From Clostridiales bacterium (GTDB lineage Bacteria > Bacillota > Clostridia > Lachnospirales > Lachnospiraceae), in NCBI GenBank assembly GCA_018365455.1, contig JAGZJZ010000040.1, positions 1 through 57,615 of the forward strand: a stretch of DNA of 57,615 nucleotides, given 5' to 3'. The notes under the pieces are model-generated. The model was not told the origin of the DNA, did not search any database, and saw only the letters and a program-made list of their open reading frames with translations. The position numbers and the translations under genes are program-made. Below are positions 51,373-57,615 of the stretch, one piece after another. Within the stretch, counting starts at the first letter, position 1; each line of letters begins with the position of its first letter.

Positions 51373-52764
51373 ATGGTAGGTATATTATTAAACGAACTTG
51401 TAACTATCGCAAAAACTTCAAAGACAGACTTTGCACTGCATATGAATATGACTCCAAGTGGACTCAGCAAAATTCTAACTGGAAAAAGATTACCGATGTT
51501 AAAAGAAAAATGGGAATTTTGTAATCAGGCAGCATATTATTTTTCCCAGCATATTTATGCAAGAAACTGTTACCTGAAATTACAGAGTGCATTTCCAATC
51601 ATCTATGATTTTGATTCCAGGCATGAACTTGAGCAGTTTTTATGTACAGCCATCGAATATGCACTGAATTGTGATTTTGCTACCGAGAACAAAGCTCCCG
51701 GCAATTTTTACGACAAAGGACCATACTACATGGGAGACAAAATGATCTTGAACATTTTGTGTATCCTGATTTCAGATGAGATGGTAAATAAACCTGGCAA
51801 TGAAAAATTTGTATTTTACAGTTCTTTTTTCAACTATGACACATATTACGACGAAATTTTCAAAAGAATACAATCAGCCTGTCCGGAAAAAATGAGAAAT
51901 GTTATAATAAACTATGTGGTGGATTTATCGCAATTTGACACGCTCACTGTTCAACAGTTTGATATTCTTTCCAGTATAACGCGGATTCAGGAATATGCCC
52001 AAATGAATCTTTGGGAGATAAAAAAACAAATTGACAATCCTTTTATTCTGCTTAAAGGAAGATTTCTCGTGAATTTCACTACACAAATAGACGGAACCAT
52101 GTTTATGCAGCTGATTAAACACCAAAGTTACCTGACAATATTTCACAATACTTTGTTAAATGGATATATAAATAAATTAAGCTATACCAGCGAGGAAGCA
52201 ATTAAATATTTAGAACAGCATCCTGCCTTTGTGGACGAATTGACGGACAGCGGCATAAATGCAGTATATAACTTTCTTTCTATGGGCTATTTAATCCGGG
52301 ATGATGATCTTAACCGTAAAGAGCATAAAATAATTTTATATAAACAAATGCAAAAATTATTTAAACGATTATTGTCCGGCAACTCTGAATTTTATGTTTC
52401 GACTTACGCAATGACAGACTTTTATACACAAGGCAAAACCATCGTTCCTTTGTTCGGAGAATTAACAATCCCCACGGCATCCCGCATCACTTTCCTGAAA
52501 AGGTTTAATAAATATATCACCCGTAACAGCCAGAAAAAGTTAAAAATAATAACGAATGATTTTCCACCGGTCACTGTTCTTTTTACCGGTAAATATACGA
52601 TTATTTATACCTATAACAGCACAAACAAACTGGAAAAACTTCATGTATTTAAGACCCGGAAAATGTATGATATTTTAAATAACCAAATTCGGTATAAGAT
52701 TAAAAATATGATCGACCTGAATTACGAATTATGGAATACCTATATTAATGACCTTACAAAATAG
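51373..52764 (+). CDS. Orphan HTH-containing protein of about 460 aa, unknown family
   Basis: Start taken at MVGILLNELVTIAKTS, seven bases after GAGGTG; an ATG 15 codons upstream overlaps a TATAAT box at 51324..51329 that probably serves this gene. Residues about 5-60 look like an XRE-type HTH (ELVTIAKTSKTDFALHMNMT, PSGLSKILTGKRLP). The remaining 400 residues are helical, rich in Tyr, Phe, Asn and Ile, and show no motif I recognise; no membrane segment is clear. It may be a one-component regulator with a large sensor part. AT content is higher than in the neighbours, and it is alone between accessory genes, hinting at transfer. A strong terminator follows. Confidence 0.75.
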   Translation: MVGILLNELVTIAKTSKTDFALHMNMTPSGLSKILTGKRLPMLKEKWEFCNQAAYYFSQHIYARNCYLKLQSAFPIIYDFDSRHELEQFLCTAIEYALNCDFATENKAPGNFYDKGPYYMGDKMILNILCILISDEMVNKPGNEKFVFYSSFFNYDTYYDEIFKRIQSACPEKMRNVIINYVVDLSQFDTLTVQQFDILSSITRIQEYAQMNLWEIKKQIDNPFILLKGRFLVNFTTQIDGTMFMQLIKHQSYLTIFHNTLLNGYINKLSYTSEEAIKYLEQHPAFVDELTDSGINAVYNFLSMGYLIRDDDLNRKEHKIILYKQMQKLFKRLLSGNSEFYVSTYAMTDFYTQGKTIVPLFGELTIPTASRITFLKRFNKYITRNSQKKLKIITNDFPPVTVLFTGKYTIIYTYNSTNKLEKLHVFKTRKMYDILNNQIRYKIKNMIDLNYELWNTYINDLTK

Positions 52765-52806
52765 TTTATATCACAAACATTTTAATGATAGTATATACTT
52801 ACAAAA

Positions 52807-52850
52807 ATGGCATGAAAAAGGAAAGTTCTTCTTCGCTTTTTCCATGCCAT
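52807..52850. terminator. Terminator after the orphan HTH gene
   Basis: ATGGCATGAAAAAG pairs with CTTTTTCCATGCCAT (one bulge) around a short loop, 43 bases after the TAG stop. Confidence 0.75.
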
Positions 52851-52869
52851 TTGATATTAATAATCCCAA

Positions 52870-53552
52870 TTACTGCTCTGACATTGCCTCTATAAGTGTC
52901 TGATAAAGCAAGTCCCGTTCAATTTGCGTTCCTGGAACTCCTCACTCATACCAATACCGGTATCCCGGACCGTAAATTTCAGACATACCTGTCCCTCAAT
53001 CCGCTGTGGCTGGCGTATTTCCAAGTGGATACTGCCTCCTCTGGGCGTAAACTTCAATGCGTTTGACAGAAGATTTAACAGCACCTGATTCAGTCGCAGG
53101 GCATCTCCGATCAACACATTCTCTATGACTCCTATCAGGGATACTTTGAAATTAAGACCTCTATCCACTGCCTGGGGATAGATAATGGATGAAATGGAGT
53201 CCAGTACATTTTCCAGGTAAAAGACTTCGTGGGAAACCTGCATCTTCCCTTCATTAATCTTAGACATATCCAGAACGTCATTAATCAGAGTCATCAAATG
53301 CCTGGAAGAATAACCTATTTTCTCCAGACATCCCTCAACCCTGTCACGGTCTTCTATATAAGCGGCAGCAATGGTTGTCATTCCAATAATGGCATTCATA
53401 GGTGTCCTAATCTCATGGCTCATCCTGGAAAGAAAATCCGTTTTTGCCTTATTCGCCTGCTCAGCCGCAGCATCTGCGAACTGGGCCGAAAACTGTACCC
53501 AGATATATTCTCCGCCTTTTCTACGAATTCTTGATAACATCCGGTCCGGCAA
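52870..53552 (-). pseudogene. Remnant of a PAS-type hybrid sensor histidine kinase
   Basis: It opens mid-protein (RKGGEYIWVQFS, the end of a PAS domain), continues with the HisKA box FLSRMSHEIRTPMNAIIGMT, the N box LNQVLLNLLSNALKFTPRGG and the G1 start RDTGIGMSEEFQE, then leaves the family. Just after that, in another frame, lies ERDLLYQTLIEAMSEQ and TAA at 52870, which reads like a native C-terminus. So the gene has lost its sensor part and the second half of its ATPase domain through deletions. It cannot bind ATP normally. The 5' edge abuts another fragment in the opposite direction. Confidence 0.75.
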
Positions 53553-53848
53553 CTGTCTGCCTGACTTGTGGAAACATTATTTACAGCTTGTTGAAAAATA
53601 TTCCTGGATAGAAGCAGAAGGCTACAGTGTATGCGAGACAGACAGGGGCAGCCGGTAAATACGCCGTATTTACACATCATGGAAGCCTTGGGAACCTGGA
53701 TAAAACCTATGACTATATATTCGGGACATGGCTGCTTTCGGGAAAAGGACAACTGGATGATCGGGAAGATTTTGAGGTGTACCGTAGTAAAATAACTGCT
53801 TACGATGCCCCAGAGAATACGGTTGAGATCTACATTCCGTTAAAATAA
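53540..53848 (+). pseudogene. Remnant of a GyrI-like effector-binding protein
   Basis: One frame reads LPDLWKHYLQLVEKYSWIEA up to a stop at 53658; the next frame reads AGKYAVFTHHGSLGNLDKTY, then FGTWLLSGKGQLDDREDFEV and EIYIPLK. Together these are the beginning and end of a GyrI-like small-molecule-binding domain, as found behind AraC-type HTH regulators, with the middle deleted and a frameshift between. No HTH or start codon remains. Confidence 0.65.
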
Positions 53849-53873
53849 AAATAAGCAGGACAATTAAGGCTGC

Positions 53874-54407
53874 TTATTTTACAAATTGGTCTATGGCTTT
53901 ATTCAATTCTTCAATGGCTTGCATATTCCCGGTTTCAATGGAATCAACCAGGCAGTGGGATAGATGATCCTTCAAAACTACTTTTCCCGTGTTGTTAATA
54001 GCAGCTTTTACTGCTGACAACTGTATTAAAACTTCACTGCAGTCACGCCCGTCTTCAACCATTGTCTTAATGGATTTTAGGTGTCCAATGGCACGTGAAA
54101 GGCGATTCAGAACTGCTTTCGTATTTTCATGGGAATGTGTATGATGCGGTTGTGTATGAGATGCGTGGCTTGTGTGATGGTGATGATCCGTAGGTGGCTG
54201 CATTTTCTGATGATTCGCTGTCTGTGGCTGTGTAGTCTTAGGCTGGGTTGTCCGATTTAACCGTGTCCGGTGTTGCACCATCTGGTAATTCGTTGGGTGG
54301 GATTGCTCTGGCTTGCGCAACTCTGTTCTGTGTGACTCTGGCTGCGATTTATTTATAATGGGTTTTACATCTGTTTTATTTTTCTTTTGAACTGTACTCT
54401 TTTCCAT
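53874..54407 (-). CDS. CsoR-family metal-sensing repressor with a long His/Gln/Thr-rich N-terminal extension (177 aa)
   Basis: Start at MEKSTVQKKNKT, after AGGGAGCAAAT. The C-terminal 85 residues are a CsoR/RcnR four-helix domain: TKAVLNRLSRAIGHLKSIKT, DGRDCSEVLIQLSAVKAAI, KDHLSHCLVDSI. Cys in DCSEV, His 25 residues later and Cys four after that reproduce the CsoR Cu(I) ligand spacing (C-x24-H-x3-C). The first 90 residues are low-complexity and end in THSHASHT/HHTHSHE-type runs with about a dozen His, absent from ordinary CsoR; this could store or sense extra metal. It is divergent from the DJ-1 gene across a large inverted repeat. No copper exporter is adjacent. Confidence 0.85.
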   Translation of the reverse strand: MEKSTVQKKNKTDVKPIINKSQPESHRTELRKPEQSHPTNYQMVQHRTRLNRTTQPKTTQPQTANHQKMQPPTDHHHHTSHASHTQPHHTHSHENTKAVLNRLSRAIGHLKSIKTMVEDGRDCSEVLIQLSAVKAAINNTGKVVLKDHLSHCLVDSIETGNMQAIEELNKAIDQFVK

Positions 54408-54462
54408 ATTTGCTCCCTGTATATTTATATATTTAAAAGTATAAACGAAAAATATACCGCTC

Positions 54463-54516
54463 ACAAGCCGCCCATGGGGATATATTTTATAAATAATATC
54501 CCCCCGCATGGCTTGT
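54463..54516. promoter_or_regulatory. Large imperfect inverted repeat, candidate CsoR operator
   Basis: Outer arms ACAAGCC (54463..54469) and GGCTTGT (54510..54516) enclose GGGGATAT (54476..54483) and ATATCCCC (54496..54503). G/C tracts flanked by AT are typical of CsoR/RcnR sites. It lies between the divergent CsoR and DJ-1 genes. Confidence 0.55.
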
Positions 54517-54568
54517 ATAGATATAATCGGCTTGTTACACTTAGTCTATACAAATTGGAGGTAAACGG

Positions 54569-54997
54569 ATGAAAGTAAGTATTCTATTATATGATGATTT
54601 TGAAACATTGGACGCGTTTGGTCCCGCTGAATTATTCGGAAAGATACCTGAAGATTTTCATATCGAATATGTGTCCCTGACCGGCAAAATCGTAAACAGT
54701 GCCCAGGGTGTTAAGGTATGGACAGAACCATTAGTGCCGGATGAGATTGGAACTGCCGTTTTAATCCCCGGTGGTCCGGGTGCCAGACGGATTCTGGAAG
54801 ACTTTGATGCTCTGGAAATTCTAAAAAAAGCCATTGACAGAAGTTCTTACTGCCTGACTATTTCTACCGGATCTGCTCTTCTTGCAAAAACCGGAAAGGG
54901 ATTCCGGCGCAGAATGGCCCAGTATGAAAAAAACATTTTCTGGGCCCTGCATACCGTTTGCTATTCTCCTGCTTTTAATGTTCGGAAATTATTCTAA
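54569..54997 (+). pseudogene. DJ-1/PfpI-family protein, C-terminally truncated (142 aa)
   Basis: Start after TTGGAGGTAAACGG. The first 105 residues are a normal DJ-1/PfpI glutamine-amidotransferase-like fold: MKVSILLYDDFETLDAFGPA, VLIPGGPGARR, LTISTGSALLAKTG. At the nucleophile elbow, where many members have Cys (CTGS), it has Ser (STGS). After KTG the sequence becomes basic and unlike the family (FRRRMAQYEKNIFW) and stops about 50 residues early. This looks like a decayed 3' end. It is divergent from CsoR and may share its operator. If translated, it is unlikely to be active. Confidence 0.6.
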
Positions 54998-55218
54998 GTA
55001 CTTCTTCTACTGTCTGAGCCAGAAAAGAAAATAGTCCCCACTGCTGCCTGCTGACGAAATTGATTTATACTAAAATAAGCCTCTTTCAAATCGATTTGGT
55101 TATTCTGCATACAGGATATGAAAAATATTGCATACCTCTTTCGCCTCCTATAAGAAGTTATGATAATTCATACAAAAAGTACCATTTAAACCTTTAGACA
55201 ATCAGGCTGTTGCTGACT

Positions 55219-56187
55219 TTAATTCTTTTCTTCCTCAGACCAATATTTTAATACTTCTTCATCCGCATCAGCCAGGGATAAGTTAAAATTTAACACCAGT
55301 AATTTTTTTGTATCCTCTTGAGACATTCCTAATTTTCTACAGATATGGACACTAGCTTTTAGCCCCCGTTGGAGACCCTGTTCTATCCCCTCCTCAATGC
55401 CGCGCTTCCTTGCTGTAAACATCAAATGATTATGATCCCGTATTGCTTTTTCCCTTGCCTCATATTCAAACCTTTTTCGGTCATCTGCACTTATATTCTT
55501 TAATCGTTCATATGCCGTGTTGATATATTCATTCTTCTCTGCCATACTTTCAAAATCCTCCTTGCTTTTTCCTCCAAAAAATTTAGCCCAATACAGTAAT
55601 TCACTGTCTTGCAGTTCAATTCTTTCAAGTTTGGGTAACTCAAGAACATGAAATTCAAACTTATCGCTGTATAGTGCCTTCCTTCCATCCTCCCAGATAT
55701 GGAAAATGGAATAAAAATCATTTGTATCCTGATAAATTATAAAATCCAAAATGCCGATATGTATGCATTTCCCAAGGTCTCCATAGGAGTCTCCTGCATT
55801 TATTTGATCAATATAAATTTTGCTCATATAAAACAGGGTCCGTTCTTCCCAGAACTCATATGGTCCCACCTGCATTTCCATATCAATTTGTTCTCCGTCT
55901 GACATCAATATTCTCACATCCAGGATCCCAAGCTTTTCTTCTTTTGTCCCCTTTCGCAGAATCGTTGGCAATAAGGTAGTATCTTTCACCTCCTCTGTTC
56001 TTTTTCCAAGAATAGCTGCTATGAATCCTTTTCTAACGACGGGATCTGCCATTAGCTCCTTAAAGCAAAAGTCTACGGTTGGGCGCATAAGAAATGTTTC
56101 ACTTTTATCGCTATAACTACTATAACTGCTGTAATTCCTGGTATCCTCTGGTAACATGTTGTCATTTTGCTGTGTTTCAATGTGCAT
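55219..56187 (-). CDS. Rpn-family PD-(D/E)XK nuclease / putative transposase (322 aa)
   Basis: Start at MHIETQQNDNML, after AAAGGAGGAGCTA. A Ser/Tyr-rich start (NYSSYSSYSDKS) precedes the nuclease domain: MRPTVDFCFKELMADPVVRK, KLGILDVRILMSDGEQIDME, MQVGPYEFWEERTLFYMSKI, giving the D...ExQ active-site pattern. The C-terminal part has RKRGIEEGIEQGLQRGLKAS, the usual short Gly-Glu repeats, and a helical end. The family (TIGR01784, Rpn) promotes RecA-independent recombination and behaves like a selfish multicopy gene. No inverted repeats or target duplications were noticed around it. Confidence 0.88.
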   Translation of the reverse strand: MHIETQQNDNMLPEDTRNYSSYSSYSDKSETFLMRPTVDFCFKELMADPVVRKGFIAAILGKRTEEVKDTTLLPTILRKGTKEEKLGILDVRILMSDGEQIDMEMQVGPYEFWEERTLFYMSKIYIDQINAGDSYGDLGKCIHIGILDFIIYQDTNDFYSIFHIWEDGRKALYSDKFEFHVLELPKLERIELQDSELLYWAKFFGGKSKEDFESMAEKNEYINTAYERLKNISADDRKRFEYEAREKAIRDHNHLMFTARKRGIEEGIEQGLQRGLKASVHICRKLGMSQEDTKKLLVLNFNLSLADADEEVLKYWSEEEKN

Positions 56188-56704
56188 TAGCTCCTCCTTT
56201 TTTTGAAAAGAGCTGCAGACTGTAACAATTTTGACAGCATGATCTAAAATTATGCCTGATAGTTTTTCATACAACACTTTTCAATTGATATTTTATTTAA
56301 TGTGGAAATGTCTCTGCAAGAATTGCAGAACAAAAGAATTTTACTCATTAACCATACCACGTTTTAATCAATAACGCAATATAAATATTATAAATTAATT
56401 GATTTTTCTTAATTAGGTAACTCTTATACTTTGAAGTTTTCTTATGTATTTTTATGATGTTTTCAACTGAATACATGCCCACCTTTCTGTGCCCAGAAAT
56501 TACCGATTTCATCATCTCCATGTCCTCTATCCAACCATGAATGATAGATAATCATTAACAAAATAGATTTTAGATTATAAATTGATCAGATCCGTAAATC
56601 GCAAAATAGTGTTTAAAACTCTCTTGACAATATCTATTTATTATGCAACAATAGTTATGCAACATATGTTACCTATAATTTCTAAGGAAAGCGAACTTAT
56701 TTAT
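56188..56704. other. AT-rich intergenic region between Rpn and TetR genes
   Basis: Mostly featureless AT-rich DNA. The right part has the inverted repeat at 56540..56556 and a TTGACA at about 56622 that may serve the TetR gene, with two copies of TATGCAACA and the palindrome AACATATGTT close to its start. Confidence 0.5.
56540..56556. promoter_or_regulatory. AATGAT/ATCATT inverted repeat, possible operator
   Basis: AATGAT and ATCATT flank AGATA. The box is similar in composition to Fur-type sites but shorter. It could also be a TetR-family site for the downstream gene. Confidence 0.3.
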
Positions 56705-57292
56705 ATGCCACCAAAAGCAAAAATAACGATAGATATGATTTTAAAAACCGTTTTGGACATAACAAGAGATACGGGTTTTGAAACGGTAAATGCTCGGAGT
56801 ATTGCAGGTAAGCTTCAGTGTTCTACCCGTCCTATTTTTACTTGTTATGATAACATGGATGAGTTAAAGTCTGAATTTCTTATCTATGCATACGACTACT
56901 ATGAACAGTACGTTGCTCATTACCGCAATTGCACAAATGTCAGTCCTTATTTAATTCTTCCACTTTCCTATATCTCATTTGCTCAGGAAGAGACACATTT
57001 ATTTAAGTTATTATTTATAAATGATATGGATTTAGAAATGACAGAAGCTAAGGATTTTTATAATGAAATTGGAAATGAAAAAAAAGCCCGACTCTTTTCA
57101 GATACCATTGGAATAGAGCTGGAACGGGCGAAGATAATTTATTTAGATTTATTCCTCTATACCCATGGAATAGCCGTCTTAACAGCCACAAAAAAATTAG
57201 CTTTAGATCAAACCAGTTCTGAAAAAATGCTGGCAAATATATTGTCAGCTTTTATAAAACAAGAGAAACCAGACTGGCATTTACCTTTTTGA
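56705..57292 (+). CDS. TetR-family transcriptional regulator (195 aa)
   Basis: Start taken at MPPKAKITIDMILKTVLDIT; the longer frame starts at TTG and reads through promoter-like DNA. The HTH is at about 10-50 (GFETVNARSIAGKLQCSTRP, IFTCYDNMDELKSEFL) and is typical of TetR, though the recognition helix (CSTRPIFTCYDN) is of the variant with Arg-Pro. The rest is the helical ligand-binding domain (FAQEETHLFKLLFINDMD, YLDLFLYTHGIAVLTATKKL). The regulated genes are not in the window; repression of its own promoter through the TATGCAACA repeats is possible. No strong Shine-Dalgarno precedes the start. Confidence 0.82.
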   Translation: MPPKAKITIDMILKTVLDITRDTGFETVNARSIAGKLQCSTRPIFTCYDNMDELKSEFLIYAYDYYEQYVAHYRNCTNVSPYLILPLSYISFAQEETHLFKLLFINDMDLEMTEAKDFYNEIGNEKKARLFSDTIGIELERAKIIYLDLFLYTHGIAVLTATKKLALDQTSSEKMLANILSAFIKQEKPDWHLPF

Positions 57293-57615
57293 ACAATTGA
57301 TGTGTATTGAGAATTTGGGTTTTGCTGATTAAGGACGCTTTGTAGATGTAGGTAGTGTACGGAAAGATGGGTTGTGGCTGGCTGTTCTTTATTGGATGCA
57401 GCGCAGTATGTTCCGGCTGTTTATGCGTAAAAAAGATGAACGTCTAACACTTCTTCTGATTTCAGAATGAAAAACTAATCACGGTTTCAAGATCAGTTGT
57501 TTTACATCAGTTGCTATACATAGTTGCTATACATCAGTTGTTTTACGCCAATCACGTTCAGCATGCCACAACCTCAGGGTCCCACCATGCTGAGAAAACC
57601 AGCTTTGTATCAACG
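57293..57615. other. Window end: short open frame and a 14-bp tandem repeat
   Basis: An open frame 57333..57470 without a start codon (VGSVRKDGLWLAVLYWMQRS, then MFRLFMRKKDERLTLLLISE) may be a gene remnant. Four 14-bp units follow at 57492..57546. Nothing else is recognised. Confidence 0.35.
57492..57546. repeat. Four tandem 14-bp repeats
   Basis: ATCAGTTGTTTTAC, ATCAGTTGCTATAC, ATAGTTGCTATAC (one base short) and ATCAGTTGTTTTAC follow head to tail. Confidence 0.8.

Noticed and set aside
53371..53658. 95-aa plus-strand gene
   Set aside because: Its first half is the antisense of the histidine-kinase HisKA region; only the tail (LPDLWKHYLQ...) is real, as part of the GyrI remnant.
57492..57546. 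CRISPR or iteron origin from four 14-bp repeats
   Set aside because: Units are directly abutting without spacers, and no replication initiator gene or DnaA-box cluster is present.

Overview
The window looks like a chromosomal piece from a gut-type Clostridia, most likely Lachnospiraceae. The signs are strong GGAGG ribosome-binding sites, AT-rich intergenic DNA, InlB/BIG2-type surface proteins, a COG0523/YcgQ-type metal operon, a PduS/PduT pair and DUF4432/GntR sugar operons. Genus cannot be fixed by eye. No tRNA, rRNA, CRISPR array or intact insertion sequence was seen.

Layout. 1-2430 is a small accessory patch: a coiled-coil protein, a helicase-associated (HA) repeat protein, a perfect 19-bp inverted repeat, a small XRE regulator divergent from a 66-aa protein, and two tiny ORFs. 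2481-5852 holds a membrane diguanylate cyclase and a cytoplasmic GH95 alpha-fucosidase. 6096-34176 is the centre of the window: a very large, almost entirely minus-strand vitamin B12 region with three cobalamin riboswitches, each with its own sigma-A promoter and terminator. 34200-42015 is a sugar operon (DUF4432, broken PfkB kinase, GntR regulator, Rbs-type ABC transporter, UroD/MtaA-like protein). 42407-46843 holds a repeat-bearing membrane protein and a plus-strand metal operon (COG0523 GTPase, GTPase-permease fusion, YcgQ-like protein). 46973-51142 has an HD hydrolase, an orphan PduT/PduS pair, a second HA-repeat protein and a superoxide reductase. 51373-57615 is a looser accessory zone with an orphan HTH protein, broken kinase, GyrI and DJ-1 genes, a His-rich CsoR, an Rpn nuclease and a TetR regulator.

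The B12 region. Human intrinsic factor and transcobalamin consist of an alpha/alpha toroid domain plus a small beta domain (the DUF4430, transcobalamin-like C-terminal fold). Here the same two domain types are encoded as separate secreted or membrane-tethered polypeptides that alternate along the operons. Riboswitch 1 leads beta1, alpha1, beta2, alpha2, beta3, then ECF T, ECF A-A', ECF S, MoxR, DUF58 and a transglutaminase-like membrane protein. Riboswitch 2 leads beta4 and alpha3. Riboswitch 3 leads a leucine-rich-repeat protein. The simplest reading is a Gram-positive surface B12 capture-and-relay machine: wall-associated alpha/beta proteins catch the corrinoid, membrane-tethered alpha2/beta3 pass it to the ECF importer, and all of it is shut off when B12 is plentiful. 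Other genes in the window also touch corrinoid chemistry by family (PduS cobalamin reductase, an MtaA-like HxCG protein).

Damage. Several genes are broken by single small lesions: alpha1 by a frameshift at a GGGG run, alpha3 by an in-frame TAG, beta1 by a frameshift in its last Ig domain, the PfkB kinase by another in-frame TAG. The kinase, GyrI and DJ-1 genes near 53-55 kb are more heavily eroded. TAG is the ordinary stop of many intact genes here, so this is not a recoded genome. Whether the lesions are real decay, reversible switching or sequence error cannot be decided from the sequence alone.
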